Source: Nitrincola alkalisediminis
GTDB taxonomy: Bacteria > Pseudomonadota > Gammaproteobacteria > Pseudomonadales > Balneatricaceae
Length of the DNA stretch: 64,000 bases
Direction of reading: 5' to 3'
Assembly: GCF_009821115.1 (NCBI RefSeq)
Contig: NZ_VYTY01000001.1
Span: 310,001-374,000, forward strand
Part shown: one piece after another, positions 8,149-18,190 of the stretch
How positions within the stretch are numbered: the first letter of the stretch is position 1
Layout: each line of letters opens with the position of its first letter
Notes under the pieces: generated by a model
Database searches by the model: none
What the model saw: only the letters and a program-made list of their open reading frames with translations
Told to the model about the DNA's origin: nothing
Made by a program: the position numbers and the translations under genes

Positions 8149-9354
8149 TTACTTTAATTCAGAGAGTTCTTCACTAAACCAAATTTTGCGTCTAAAACGA
8201 GGGTTTTTAGAGGACATATCGATTTTATAGGGATTGGCTTCTTGAGTCTGTGGCAGATTAAGCAGATTACACAGCTCCTGCGCTAGCCATTTTTCAACTT
8301 TCAAAACCACCATCTTCTTACGCAAACGACCTTGTTCATCACGGTTTAAGATTGTGGGCAGTGTGTTCAATGTGAGTATTTCGCCAATCGCTGGGTGCGC
8401 CATACGTTCACGCCCTTCATCACTGGCATAAAAATGTGAGACAGCAAACACCATGCGTTGAGGGTTGATCTGCTGTAAAAATTGGCAGGACTTGACCACG
8501 GTCGACCCTGTACGCACCATGTCATCGAACAGAACGATGCTGGATCCTTCTAATCCATCAAAAGTATGCTCACTTTCTTTATGCAATGTGATCTCAACTT
8601 TTCGCTCAGCCGTTCGTTCCTTGTCGAGCATAATGAATTTGGCTTTGCTTAGACCAAGAGTTGTAAACATTTGTTTAACGAAGTCGCGCGCTCCTTTATC
8701 TGGAGCGCACAGAACCAAACCATCGCCGTCCTCGCCATAACTCAAAATGTTTGAATTGAGTAAGTAATGGGCATAAATCCCGTAGGGAATAAGGTTATGG
8801 AAGTCACCATCAAACACATCCGAAAAAATCTTCTGAACGGATTCAGAGTGATTGTGAATGGTCATCACAGTGTCCACGCCCGAAAACTTTAAGAGTTGAG
8901 CGTAGAGTTTAGCGGTGAAGGGTTGTCCATCAAACTTTTTGATGTCATTGATGTCACGTTCAAAATGCGTTTGCCCTAAATCTTTATGGGGGCCACGATC
9001 TTGTGCACTATAGAAAAGATCCGGTTCGACCAGAATGACGCGTTCGGCACCGTTTTCCTTGGCTGCACGTGCAATAATTAAATTATTCATCGCCAACTCT
9101 TGTCGGCTCTTAGTATGACTTGTTGTACTGACGATGATGACTGGGCGGCCTTTGAGTGTGCGTCCAATATTATCAAAGTCGGTTTCGTCCGATATAAACC
9201 TAGGACAAAACTCGGAGTTCATGAATTGCTTCATGCTAATTAGGTCAGCAATATCTTCTCGTTGCCCCATGGCATAAGCAACATCAATGGCAAAGGGGTT
9301 GTCTGAAGTGTTGCTCACGACAACAGGAGTGGACGGGCTGGCCGATAAAGTCAT
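8149..9354 (-). CDS. ribose-phosphate pyrophosphokinase homologue (divergent)
   Basis: 401 residues, against about 315 for housekeeping PRPP synthetases. The tandem phosphoribosyltransferase-type folds are recognisable: N-terminal GRPVIIVSTTSHTKSRQELA, a catalytic-loop-like LFYSAQDRGPHKDLGQ, then LVLCAPDKGA and the PRPP-binding loop VLFDDMVRTGSTV (canonical Prs has DDMIDTAGT-like). A roughly 60-residue C-terminal extension (from about 340) is not typical. The transferred substrate is unclear: it could make PRPP or act on another pentose phosphate. It is monocistronic, with argP upstream on the same strand. Family assignment is firm; function is inferred. Confidence 0.75.
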   Translation of the reverse strand: MTLSASPSTPVVVSNTSDNPFAIDVAYAMGQREDIADLISMKQFMNSEFCPRFISDETDFDNIGRTLKGRPVIIVSTTSHTKSRQELAMNNLIIARAAKENGAERVILVEPDLFYSAQDRGPHKDLGQTHFERDINDIKKFDGQPFTAKLYAQLLKFSGVDTVMTIHNHSESVQKIFSDVFDGDFHNLIPYGIYAHYLLNSNILSYGEDGDGLVLCAPDKGARDFVKQMFTTLGLSKAKFIMLDKERTAERKVEITLHKESEHTFDGLEGSSIVLFDDMVRTGSTVVKSCQFLQQINPQRMVFAVSHFYASDEGRERMAHPAIGEILTLNTLPTILNRDEQGRLRKKMVVLKVEKWLAQELCNLLNLPQTQEANPYKIDMSSKNPRFRRKIWFSEELSELK

Positions 9355-9419
9355 GGACGATCCTTAAAAAGGGTGAAATTACCGCTAATTTTAATACGTG
9401 TTGGATTATTTCAATAGAG

Positions 9420-10307
9420 TTACTTTGCAACTTCTTGCGGATTGTACAGGTGTTGTTTTGCCGCCTTAATCACAGATTGACGAACTTGCGCCATGACAGG
9501 GCTTTCGGCTTGCCAAAAGTGCCAGTACAAGGGAATGTCTTGCACATATCCAGGAACAACGTCTACGAGTTGCTGACTCTCAATCAAACCTTTCACTTGC
9601 AGCTCTGGCATCATTCCAAACCCTAGCCCTGCCAATGCCGCTTTGACAAATCCTTCAGAGGATGGGATCAGATGTATGGTTTTAGGCTCGGCTCCTGCCA
9701 TGGCTGTCATAAACTGGTGTTGTAATGCATCGTCACGACTGTAGACGAGGCAAGGAGCGTAGAGCAGTCGGTGAGCGTCAAATGTCTCTAGATGTAGGCG
9801 CTTAATGAAGTGGGGGCTAGCGAGAGCTCGGTAACGCATTGTGCCTAAAGCGATACAGGCTCCCCCATTCACGGGTACAGCACTGTCACATAAGCAAGCC
9901 ATGACTTCGCCTTGTTTCATGCGCCTTAGTCCAACGGCTTGATCTTCGACCGATATATCAAAACGCAACTGAGGGTATTGATCAATTACTAAGGCCTCTG
10001 GCAGCCAAGTGGCTAAAGAGTCTGCATTGACTGTAATTCGAATAATCAAATCCTCTGGGTCAATGGCTAAACCTAAGCTTGCCTCCATCTGCTTAACCTG
10101 TTGCAGGTGATTAAGTAAACGCTCCCCCATTAAGGTGGGCTTAGGTGGGGTGCTTCTAAATAAAAGTGGCTGCCCTAATTGGCTTTCAAGTTGCTTGATC
10201 CGTTGACTCACCGCCGATTGGGTGAGATGCAACGCTTGCGCGGCTTTTTCAAAACCACCTTGTTCAAACACAGCAGCGAGTGCTTGTAGGAGTCGATAAT
10301 CAATCAT
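9420..10307 (-). CDS. argP: LysR-family regulator ArgP
   Basis: 295-residue LTTR with N-terminal HTH (YRLLQALAAVFEQGGFEKAA, LTQSAVSQRIKQLESQLG) and C-terminal substrate-binding domain. In Escherichia coli ArgP activates the argO exporter in response to arginine and lysine. Both the HTH sequence and the divergent arrangement with a LysE-type exporter at 10405 match that pair. The region 10308-10404 between them is the expected binding region. Confidence 0.9.
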   Translation of the reverse strand: MIDYRLLQALAAVFEQGGFEKAAQALHLTQSAVSQRIKQLESQLGQPLLFRSTPPKPTLMGERLLNHLQQVKQMEASLGLAIDPEDLIIRITVNADSLATWLPEALVIDQYPQLRFDISVEDQAVGLRRMKQGEVMACLCDSAVPVNGGACIALGTMRYRALASPHFIKRLHLETFDAHRLLYAPCLVYSRDDALQHQFMTAMAGAEPKTIHLIPSSEGFVKAALAGLGFGMMPELQVKGLIESQQLVDVVPGYVQDIPLYWHFWQAESPVMAQVRQSVIKAAKQHLYNPQEVAK

Positions 10308-10404
10308 TAGAAATACTTATGATGCATAAAAATTATTTGTTAGATTAATGATAACGCATGGATTAGTCTCTGCCAATCATTCAATGAAGCCAGTGGAGGC
10401 TGTG

Positions 10405-11013
10405 ATGTGGGTATTTGCGACAGGTTTTGTAGTGTCTTTAGGGTTGATTGTGGCCATAGGTGCTCAAAATGCTTGGGTGTTAAGCAATGCGATGCGCGGT
10501 TACCATCGGAGTGTGATTGCCAGTGTTTGCATTCTCTGTGATTCGATTTTAATCATCATCGGTGTCTATGCAATTCAACACATTCAGTCATTGATTCCAC
10601 CTTTAGTGCCGATTTTAACGGTACTGGGTGTGGCGCTATTGTTGAGTTTAGCCTTTAAATCCTTAATGCGTGCGGCCAAAGGAGGAGAGGGATTGCAGGT
10701 GTCCGATGTGATTAACCAGCCGAGTGCAGTGAAAGTGGCCATCACGGCGTTGGCCATAACCCTTTTGAATCCACACGTATACTTGGATACGTTGGTTTTG
10801 ATTGGCAGTGTGGGTGCGCAACAGACGGACAAGCTATGGTTTGTGGTGGGGGCTTGCTTTGCTTCGTTTGTTTGGTTTTCAATTTTGACGAGTTGTGCGC
10901 CTTTGCTGAAAAAACACCTCAGTTCACCTACCCATTGGCGGGTGTTTGATGCGGGTATGGGGATGATTTTACTCGCTGTGGCCGTGAGTTTGGTTGTTTC
11001 GTATAGTCAGTGA
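10405..11013 (+). CDS. argO: LysE/ArgO family amino-acid exporter
   Basis: About 202 residues and six hydrophobic segments. It carries the LysE signature GLIVAIGAQNAWVLSNAMRG near residue 12 and the C-terminal half motif LNPHVYLDTLVLIGSVG. The family exports arginine/lysine by proton exchange. The frame opens at 10348, but GGAGG at 10395-10399 is five bases from ATG 10405 and the resulting N-terminus fits the family. Expression is probably controlled by the divergent argP. Confidence 0.88.
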   Translation: MWVFATGFVVSLGLIVAIGAQNAWVLSNAMRGYHRSVIASVCILCDSILIIIGVYAIQHIQSLIPPLVPILTVLGVALLLSLAFKSLMRAAKGGEGLQVSDVINQPSAVKVAITALAITLLNPHVYLDTLVLIGSVGAQQTDKLWFVVGACFASFVWFSILTSCAPLLKKHLSSPTHWRVFDAGMGMILLAVAVSLVVSYSQ

Positions 11014-11055
11014 GCGGGAAGGTTGACGTGTGTTTAAATGTTGAATACTGAGGTC

Positions 11056-11082
11056 AGAGGTTCCCAGATGAGGTGAGCCTCT
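11056..11082. terminator. weak hairpin between argO and metQ
   Basis: AGAGGTTC (11056-11063) pairs with GAGCCTCT (11075-11082), one G-U pair, 11-nt loop, in the convergent argO/metQ gap. No obvious T-tract. Confidence 0.3.
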
Positions 11083-11119
11083 CAGACAGTGAAAACCTAA
11101 GAGGACTCTTTATACCTAT

Positions 11120-11890
11120 TTAGAACGCAGGTACGACCGCACCTTCGTATTTTTCGAGAATGAAGGCTTTCACTTCATCGGTTTTAAGCACGTCTACCAA
11201 GGTTTTCAAGGATTCAGCGTCTTGGTTATCCGCATGTGTGACCAAAATATTGACGTACGGTGATTCGCTGCCTTCAATAAACAACGCATCATCGGCTGGG
11301 TTTAAACCGGCTTCTAAAGCGTAGTTGGTGTTAATGAGTGCAAGATCAACTTGATTCAGAACACGTGGAAGGGTCGCCGCTTCAATTTCACGGATACGCA
11401 GCTGCTTAGGGTTGTCTTGAATGTCACGGACACCTGCTGTGATGCCTGCTTCTGGGTTTAGCGTGATTAAGCCAGCCGTTTGTAACAATAATAATGCACG
11501 ACCACCATTGGTAGCATCATTGGGAATGGCCACTTGAGCGCGTTCAGGCAATTGTTCAAGATCGGTGTGCTTAACCGAGTAAGCGCCAAAGGGCTCAACG
11601 TGAATACCGGCTAGGGTAACCAAATCAGTCCCACGCGTGCTGTTAAAGTTATCTAGGTACGGCTGGTGTTGGAAAAAGTTGGCATCAAGGCGCTTTTCCG
11701 ACACCTGCACATTGGGTTGGACGTAATCGGTAAATACACGCACGTTCAGTTCAATGCCTTTTTCAGCCAGGGTCGGCTTCACAAACTCTAAAATTTCAGC
11801 ATGTGGAACGGCGGTGGCGGCGACTTGTAAACTTGCTGCATGTGCTGAAAAAGCGGTTAAAGCAGCTAAGGTCACGAGTAATTTTTTCAT
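11120..11890 (-). CDS. metQ: MetQ/NlpA-family substrate-binding protein
   Basis: 256-residue periplasmic binding protein of the methionine ABC importer family. The N-terminal signal (KKLLVTLAALTAFSAHAASL) has no lipobox cysteine, so the mature protein looks soluble rather than lipid-anchored. Family motifs: ATAVPHAEILEFVKP, NVQVSEKRLDANFFQHQPYL, IPNDATNGGRALLLLQ and the C-terminal VLKTDEVKAFILEKY. It is the last gene of metN-metI-metQ. The substrate is presumably methionine, though relatives bind other compounds. No SAM riboswitch is visible. Confidence 0.9.
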   Translation of the reverse strand: MKKLLVTLAALTAFSAHAASLQVAATAVPHAEILEFVKPTLAEKGIELNVRVFTDYVQPNVQVSEKRLDANFFQHQPYLDNFNSTRGTDLVTLAGIHVEPFGAYSVKHTDLEQLPERAQVAIPNDATNGGRALLLLQTAGLITLNPEAGITAGVRDIQDNPKQLRIREIEAATLPRVLNQVDLALINTNYALEAGLNPADDALFIEGSESPYVNILVTHADNQDAESLKTLVDVLKTDEVKAFILEKYEGAVVPAF

Positions 11891-11927
11891 TCAATATCTC
11901 CAAGGGGCTAACAAAATAAGACAGGTT

Positions 11928-12593
11928 TCATTTACGTGAAAAGTGAATGACTAAGCGGTCTCCTAGACTCTGTAATAGTTGTACCAAAATCAGTAACAGA
12001 ACGACGGTCACAACCATGACGTCGGTTTGAAAGCGTTGATAACCAAAGCGTATGGCCAAGTCACCTAGGCCTCCGGCGCCCACGACCCCCGCCATGGCGG
12101 TATAGGAAACGAGTGTAATGGCGGTGACGGTAGAGGCCGCGATAATCCCGGGTCTTGCTTCTGGGAGCAAGGCTTGGGTAATAATCTGCCAAGTGCTCGC
12201 TCCCATGGCTTGTGTGGCTTCAATGATGCCTTTATCCACTTCACGCAGGGCTGTTTCGACCAGACGTGCAAAGAAGGGGGTTGCGCCCGCAACTAAGGGG
12301 GGAATTGCACCCGCGACACCAAGTGACGTACCCGTAATCAACAAGGTTAAAGGAATCATCACAATCAACAGAATGATAAAGGGCAAAGAGCGCAACACGT
12401 TGACAAAAAATGAAAGAATCCCATAGAGCGCTTTTTGTTCAAACATTTGCTTCGGAGCCGTTAAAAACAAAATGACGCCTAGAGGTAAGCCAAAAAGCAC
12501 GGTGAATAGCATGGAGCCACCGAGCATCATCAAGGTGTCGAGCGTGGCGAGCCAGATATCATACCAATCGACGTTGTTAAAAAATGAACTCAT
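11928..12593 (-). CDS. metI: methionine ABC transporter permease MetI
   Basis: 221 residues with about five membrane helices and the binding-protein-dependent permease signature ([20 protein letters not shown], the EAA loop that docks on the ATPase). The C-terminal [17 protein letters not shown] is characteristic of MetI. The start overlaps the end of metN by four bases. Confidence 0.93.
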   Translation of the reverse strand: MSSFFNNVDWYDIWLATLDTLMMLGGSMLFTVLFGLPLGVILFLTAPKQMFEQKALYGILSFFVNVLRSLPFIILLIVMIPLTLLITGTSLGVAGAIPPLVAGATPFFARLVETALREVDKGIIEATQAMGASTWQIITQALLPEARPGIIAASTVTAITLVSYTAMAGVVGAGGLGDLAIRFGYQRFQTDVMVVTVVLLLILVQLLQSLGDRLVIHFSRK

Positions 12594-13600
12594 GGGCGAA
12601 GGATCTCCACCATCACATCGGCTGCACGGAAGGCATCCAACGCAGCTGCCGTGTTGCCTCCAATTAAAGAAAGGGTTAATTGACCATAAGGCGTGTCACG
12701 AATGTAATCGATACGGCCATTTAGAATGCTGTAGTCAACACCGCTGTGGCGTGCCACCTCACCCAACAGAGGCGAATAGGTGGACTCGCCTTGAAAGGTT
12801 AGTTTGATGATGCAGCCTGTGATTTGAGCAAAGCGTTTGAGTTGCTCTTGTTCATCAAGGTGTTCGTCTTCGTAGACAAAGCGGCGCGTAGTAGGATGTT
12901 GAGGATGCAAAAAGACCTCCGACACACTGCCTTGTTCAACAATTCGGCCCGCATCCATCACGGCAACCTGATCACAGATGCGACGAATCACATCCATCTC
13001 GTGCGTAATAAGCACGATGGTTAGGTTTAGCTCTCGGTTTATTTCATTCAACAATTGCAATACTTGACCCGTTGTTTGCGGATCAAGAGCGCTGGTTGCC
13101 TCATCGCACAGAAGAATACTGGGATTGGTCGACAATGCGCGAGCGATGCCCACGCGTTGCTTCTGTCCACCGGATAATTGCGCAGGGTATTTTTGGGCAT
13201 GGTCGGTCAAACCGACACGTTCGAGTAATTGGTGAACGCGTGCTCTAATTTGTGACTTGGACAGCTCGTTTGCAAGCTTCAAGGGCATAGCGACATTGTC
13301 AGCCACTGTTTTTGACGACAGTAGATTAAAATGTTGAAAAATCATCCCGACGCCTTGTCGAAAACGACGTAAAGCCGCTGCATCTAGTGCCGTAATATCT
13401 TGATCCTTAACAAGAATGCTTCCAGACGTCGGTTCTTCTAGACGGTTAATAAGGCGTAAGAGAGTACTTTTACCGGCTCCAGAGTGACCGATAAGACCGA
13501 AGATTTGGCCCTCTGGGATCTGTAGATCGCAAGGCTCCAGCGCGGTAATCTCACGCCCACCGACCTTATAGGCTTTGTGTACGTGTTTAAACTGAATCAC
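12590..13600 (-). CDS. metN: methionine ABC transporter ATP-binding protein MetN
   Basis: 336 residues. ATPase domain: Walker [20 protein letters not shown]-loop [19 protein letters not shown], signature [15 protein letters not shown], Walker [14 protein letters not shown] and switch [10 protein letters not shown]-terminal NIL (ACT-like) domain from about residue 255 in MetN mediates feedback inhibition by intracellular methionine. First gene of metNIQ. Confidence 0.95.
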   Translation of the reverse strand: MIQFKHVHKAYKVGGREITALEPCDLQIPEGQIFGLIGHSGAGKSTLLRLINRLEEPTSGSILVKDQDITALDAAALRRFRQGVGMIFQHFNLLSSKTVADNVAMPLKLANELSKSQIRARVHQLLERVGLTDHAQKYPAQLSGGQKQRVGIARALSTNPSILLCDEATSALDPQTTGQVLQLLNEINRELNLTIVLITHEMDVIRRICDQVAVMDAGRIVEQGSVSEVFLHPQHPTTRRFVYEDEHLDEQEQLKRFAQITGCIIKLTFQGESTYSPLLGEVARHSGVDYSILNGRIDYIRDTPYGQLTLSLIGGNTAAALDAFRAADVMVEILRP

Positions 13601-13683
13601 AAAAAAATTAACCTTGTGGCTGAAAAATAGCAGGCAATATTACCACAAAGTCGTAGAAGTGAATGTGAAATATAATACTAACC

Positions 13684-15852
13684 TTATAGACAAATTTCAT
13701 GTTCCACACGGTTACGCCCTTTTTGCTTGGCTTGATAAAGCGCGGTATCGGCGTGTTTTAGAAGCAGTGAGGGTGAATCCACAGTTTCTGGCCAAGTGGC
13801 AATGCCGATGGAGAGCGTAATCGTACCGATTGACTGCCCTAAGTATTCAATCGGTGTTTTTTCGACGTCAAGGATGAGCTGCTGCGCTCGTCTGACGGCA
13901 TGTTCATTGGAGGCGGCAGGCATCACCACCACAAACTCCTCGCCACCGTAACGGCAGGAAATATCGGTTTCTCGAAAGTGCGTTAACAAACATTCAGCGA
14001 GGGTTTTTAATGCCATGTCGCCGGCTTCATGGCCAAATCGGTCGTTAAACTGTTTAAAGTGGTCAATATCACAGATGAGCAGGGATAAAGGCGTGCCTTG
14101 GCGTAACGCAACCATGGATTCTCGTTTTAAAAGCTCGTCAAAGAACCGACGGTTTTTTAAGCCTGTGAGTGCATCTTCATAGGATAATTGTTGCAGCTCC
14201 TCTTGCAGCTTAATACTCGAAAGTGTGATGCCAATCCGATCGGCCGCCCTTGAAATAAAGAGTGAAATGGCATTGATCGTATCATCATGGATCAAAGGGC
14301 TTTCGTCGATTTCAATGACAGCACACACATAGCTTTTATCGGTTGCATCATCCACCTTGATTGAAAAGCTGAGAATGGATTGAGGCGTTAGGGTCGACGG
14401 CAGCATACGGTCTCGAACAGAGTTAAAGCGAACCGTTGCCGGTAAAGGCTTAAGCAACGCGGGTAGGCGTTTGAACAGGAGTTGCAAGGCTTCTTGTAAC
14501 TCTGTGCATTTGTGCAATTGTTCGACTAACTGCTCAAGTGCTCGCATTTTTTTGTTTTCGAGAGCGAGTAGACGGGCGCGCTCTTTTTCTCTGAGGGCAT
14601 AGCGTTGAATTTTTTCGGTGCGCTCAATGACTTTTTGCTCTAGCGAGAGGGTCAAGTCGACCAGTGCTTTTTGGGTTTGGTTGAAGTGCACTATAGAGAT
14701 AACAACCAAGGTCATGGAGAAAAGTAAGGCTCCCACGGATACAGGAAAACGCCACCAAGCGATCAATCCATGCGCAACAGCCATGTCGATCAGGAGAAAA
14801 ACCGAGTATACGGCATACGCACAGACGATTAGTTTTTGCGTGGTATCGAGTTTGGTGTGTTGCGGCACAATAAGCACCAGCATGCTGATGAGCGTTAAAA
14901 CAAATAAGGCATCAAACACAGGGTAAAAATGTGCCAGTCGAATGATTTCAGTTAAGGATAAACCTAAAGCGACGACCAAAAAAACAATATGGATATTCCG
15001 TATCCATCTCAGCATACGGAACAGCGGAGAGGTGTTCGCAAGCCAGTAATAGAGAAGACCCGAGATCGCAATAGGCAGTGTAAAGTAAGACGTGGCTGCC
15101 AAGTATCGCCAGAGCATCGGTGCATTGTAGATGAGTTGCGAGGCTTGGCTTTCACCGATAATCATTCCTGCCGAAGCAAACGAGAAGAGTGTGAGGTACA
15201 AGTAGGTTTGCTTGTGTGATTGAAAAAGAGAAAAAATAAACGCCAAAATACCGATTAACACGCAAAAAGCAAAAATGATGCGTTCTTTTAATGAACTCGA
15301 CAAGATAAATAGAATTAAGTCGGGCTTCTCCATCACCTTAACTTCACCCCATAAGCCAATATCACTGTAATCCGAAAAGATTCGGAAGTAGATAGGCTTA
15401 CCTTGAAAACCTTCGGGCAGTTTGATGCTGTGCCAAGGCCAGCCTGCAAACGCACCGCGACCCGCTTCATCAAATTGTCCGAATTCGTATATTTTGTTTC
15501 CATCAAAGTAGACCTGAACAAGCAAGTCCACACTGTAGATATATAAAACGGGATCGGTCCATTGTCCTTGCGGCAGTAAGGTTTTGTACCAAACATTGGT
15601 TTGGCCCTTGCGCTCGGGTGGGTTGGAAGGGAAGTCAATGGATTGCCATTCAGGTGAATCGAACGGCTCTTGAGACCAGAGGGGCGTTCCATGCTCATTA
15701 AAGGGAGAATCACCCCAACGGTAACTCCAATCCCGATCCAGTGAGACCGTGGCGGAGGTTGCAGTCGGCACCCAGCAACACATCGCGATCAAAAATATGA
15801 AACAACATGAGGTCACTAGGCGTCCAATACGTGAGTTTAATGTTAGTGCCAT
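13684..15852 (-). CDS. diguanylate cyclase with 7TMR-DISM sensor module
   Basis: 722 residues. An N-terminal signal segment (ends near residue 34) precedes a beta-sandwich extracellular domain of the 7TMR-DISMED2 type (about 40-180). Seven hydrophobic segments follow (about 185-400), then a coiled coil (LEQKVIERTEKIQRYALREKE), a GAF-like linker and a C-terminal GGDEF domain. The active-site motif is RYGGEEFVVVMP and is preceded by RETD at the spacing of the inhibitory I-site, so an active, feedback-inhibited cyclase is expected. DISM modules are thought to bind carbohydrates or other periplasmic ligands. The 225-bp region upstream contains only AT-rich promoter-like sequence. Confidence 0.88.
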   Translation of the reverse strand: MALTLNSRIGRLVTSCCFIFLIAMCCWVPTATSATVSLDRDWSYRWGDSPFNEHGTPLWSQEPFDSPEWQSIDFPSNPPERKGQTNVWYKTLLPQGQWTDPVLYIYSVDLLVQVYFDGNKIYEFGQFDEAGRGAFAGWPWHSIKLPEGFQGKPIYFRIFSDYSDIGLWGEVKVMEKPDLILFILSSSLKERIIFAFCVLIGILAFIFSLFQSHKQTYLYLTLFSFASAGMIIGESQASQLIYNAPMLWRYLAATSYFTLPIAISGLLYYWLANTSPLFRMLRWIRNIHIVFLVVALGLSLTEIIRLAHFYPVFDALFVLTLISMLVLIVPQHTKLDTTQKLIVCAYAVYSVFLLIDMAVAHGLIAWWRFPVSVGALLFSMTLVVISIVHFNQTQKALVDLTLSLEQKVIERTEKIQRYALREKERARLLALENKKMRALEQLVEQLHKCTELQEALQLLFKRLPALLKPLPATVRFNSVRDRMLPSTLTPQSILSFSIKVDDATDKSYVCAVIEIDESPLIHDDTINAISLFISRAADRIGITLSSIKLQEELQQLSYEDALTGLKNRRFFDELLKRESMVALRQGTPLSLLICDIDHFKQFNDRFGHEAGDMALKTLAECLLTHFRETDISCRYGGEEFVVVMPAASNEHAVRRAQQLILDVEKTPIEYLGQSIGTITLSIGIATWPETVDSPSLLLKHADTALYQAKQKGRNRVEHEICL

Positions 15853-16077
15853 ACTTCAAAATACCGTGCGATGGGTTATGTCTGAGTGTTTCCTCATCCT
15901 TGTAAGTTTGAATTGTAGCGGAAAACATATAATTTTGAATTGATTGAGTGTAAAAATGTTTTTTAAAACGTGAGCTTATATGACATTTATAAGTGTTTGA
16001 TGTTGGGTTAAATACTACGACCTCGTTTGAGATCTATTTTTTAGGCTTGATTGAGCGTGGTATACTGATGCTTTTGG

Positions 16078-17283
16078 GTGGCAAGTCCAGTGCGTTACTT
16101 TGATTCTATCGTTATAGGCGCCGGTGCGGCAGGTTTGATGTGTGCGGCAACCGCTGGACAGCGAGGCCGTCAGGTCGCGGTTTTAGATCATTCGAATAAA
16201 GTCGGTAAAAAGATCCTGATGTCGGGTGGAGGACGTTGTAACTTTACCAATTACAATGTGGAGCCACGCCATTACTTGTCCGAAAATGCCCATTTTTGTA
16301 TCTCTGCTTTACGTCGCTACACACAACAGGATTTTTTAGAGTTGGTAAACAAATACCAGCTTGAATACCATGAAAAAACGCTTGGCCAGTTGTTTTGCAA
16401 TAATCGAGCTAAGGATATTTTGAATATTCTATTGGCTGAATGTGAGCAAGCGGGCGTGACCATCGAAACACGCTGTCAAATTCATACAATTGAAAAAACT
16501 GAAGGTGGCTTTGAACTCACAACGAGCTTAGGCCCGATGGCCTGCGAGTCTTTAGTGATTGCCACAGGTGGCCCGTCCATTCCAACCTTGGGGGCGACTG
16601 GGTTTGGATACGACGTAGCCCAACAGTTTGGTTTACGAGTGACTGAGCGCCAAGCCTCCTTGGTGCCCTTTACGTTAAAAAACGATGCCTTATCCTTAGC
16701 TCAAGCGCTGGCTGGCGTTGCCTTGCCAGTGAGTATTAGCTGTCGTGGGCAAACCTTCAAAGAAGCTATGCTGTTTACCCACAAGGGGCTGAGCGGTCCT
16801 GCCGTTTTGCAAATCACCAATTATTGGTACTTTGGCGATGAAGTTGAAATCGATTTATTGCCCGATCAAGATCTAGCCACTCTCGTGACTCAATGGCAAC
16901 GAGAGGGCGCAAAATCTGAGCTGAAAACTCTATTAAGCCGCATCTTGCCAAAGCGGTTGGTGAGCCATTGGTTGGACTTTCCCGAGTTGGCGAACTCGAT
17001 TGCCAATAAAGCCATTGCACAGCTCAGCAAAAGTGATATTGAGGTTTTGGTTCGTTATTTTCACCACTGGCGTATTACGCCCTCGGGAACGGAAGGCTAC
17101 AAAACGGCTGAAGTCACACGCGGTGGTGTGTCAACGGACGAGCTTTCGTCTAAAACCTTTGAAGCGAAGCAGGTGCCGGGGCTGTATTTTATCGGTGAGG
17201 TCATCGATGTGACCGGATGGCTAGGTGGCTATAATTTTCAATGGGCTTGGTCGAGTGGTTATTGTGCAGGGCAGTATGTTTAG
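16078..17283 (+). CDS. NAD(P)/FAD-dependent oxidoreductase, YhiN/HI0933 family
   Basis: 401-residue flavoprotein. N-terminal FAD-binding motif VIGAGAAGLMCAATAGQRG and the hallmark KVGKKILMSGGGRCNFTN of the HI0933 family; then LVIATGGPSIPTLGATGFGYDVA and the C-terminal YFIGEVIDVTGWLGGYNFQWAWSSGY. The biochemical role of the family is not established. Start is a GTG at 16078 without a strong Shine-Dalgarno; a second in-frame GTG at 16090 is equally possible. Confidence 0.9.
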   Translation: MASPVRYFDSIVIGAGAAGLMCAATAGQRGRQVAVLDHSNKVGKKILMSGGGRCNFTNYNVEPRHYLSENAHFCISALRRYTQQDFLELVNKYQLEYHEKTLGQLFCNNRAKDILNILLAECEQAGVTIETRCQIHTIEKTEGGFELTTSLGPMACESLVIATGGPSIPTLGATGFGYDVAQQFGLRVTERQASLVPFTLKNDALSLAQALAGVALPVSISCRGQTFKEAMLFTHKGLSGPAVLQITNYWYFGDEVEIDLLPDQDLATLVTQWQREGAKSELKTLLSRILPKRLVSHWLDFPELANSIANKAIAQLSKSDIEVLVRYFHHWRITPSGTEGYKTAEVTRGGVSTDELSSKTFEAKQVPGLYFIGEVIDVTGWLGGYNFQWAWSSGYCAGQYV

Positions 17284-17400
17284 CGGCGTTTAGCTGACGT
17301 ATTTTGCTATTGCAGAGCGTATGATCTATTCATCATAATGACTCGAAATCCTTTTTAACACGGGGTATTGCTGTGAGACTTGTCCTGATTGGGAGTGTGC

Positions 17401-18168
17401 ATGTCAGCCATTATTGAAGTTCGTCAGGTGTCAAAGGCCTTCGGCAGTCTAAATGTCATTAATGATTGTTCGATACAGGTTGAGCAAGGATCAATAACGG
17501 GGTTGATTGGCCCAAATGGCGCGGGAAAGTCGACGTTGTTTAATTTGATCGCTGGAACCTTTGCCCCAGACAGCGGGAGTATTTGGTATCAAGGCCAAGA
17601 CATAACGTCTATTCCTGCCAATCAGCTTTTTCATCGCGGCTTGTTAAGAACCTTTCAGATTGCACAAGAGTTCTCTCACATGAGCGCTTTAGAAAATCTG
17701 ATGATGGTGCCGCCACAAAAAGGGGAAAGCCTTTTTAATACTTGGTTTCGTCCATCCGACGTGCGTGCTCAAGAAGCCGAAGTGCGCGAAAAAGCGCTAG
17801 AGGTGATTGAGTTTGTCGGTTTGGCGCATGTTAAAAATGAGTTGGCGGGTAATTTATCCGGCGGTCAAAAGAAACTGCTCGAGCTGGGCCGCACCATGAT
17901 GGTGGATGCCAAGGTCGTGTTGTTAGATGAAATCGCAGCCGGCGTTAACCGCACGCTGTTGCAGGATTTGATTCGCAATATTCAGCGTTTGAATACCGAA
18001 AGAGGCTATACCTTTCTCGTGATTGAGCATGATATGGACATGATCGCACAGCTGTGTGATCCGGTGATCGTGTTGGCGCAAGGCAGCGTGATGATGGAAG
18101 GGACAATACAAGAAATACAAGAAGATAAGTCTGTCATCGAAGCCTATTTTGGTAATGATGCACACTGA
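17401..18168 (+). CDS. livG: branched-chain-type ABC transporter ATP-binding protein (LivG-like)
   Basis: 255 residues. Walker A GPNGAGKSTLFNLIAG, signature LSGGQKKLLELGRTMMVDAKVVLLDE (Walker B with the variant DEIAAGVN) and switch VIEHDMD. The C-terminus ending in IEAYFGNDAH is typical of LivG. GGGAG at 17391-17395 supports ATG 17401 over the upstream TTG 17389. First gene of livG-livF-livH-livM; the transported substrate (branched-chain amino acid, amide or similar) cannot be decided. Confidence 0.9.
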   Translation: MSAIIEVRQVSKAFGSLNVINDCSIQVEQGSITGLIGPNGAGKSTLFNLIAGTFAPDSGSIWYQGQDITSIPANQLFHRGLLRTFQIAQEFSHMSALENLMMVPPQKGESLFNTWFRPSDVRAQEAEVREKALEVIEFVGLAHVKNELAGNLSGGQKKLLELGRTMMVDAKVVLLDEIAAGVNRTLLQDLIRNIQRLNTERGYTFLVIEHDMDMIAQLCDPVIVLAQGSVMMEGTIQEIQEDKSVIEAYFGNDAH

Positions 18169-18190
18169 TCCGAAGTTTAGAGGTTTGTGA

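Noticed and set aside
13601-13683. SAM riboswitch or Met box before metNIQ
   Set aside because: The gap is too short for a riboswitch and I could not see a clear pair of MetJ boxes.
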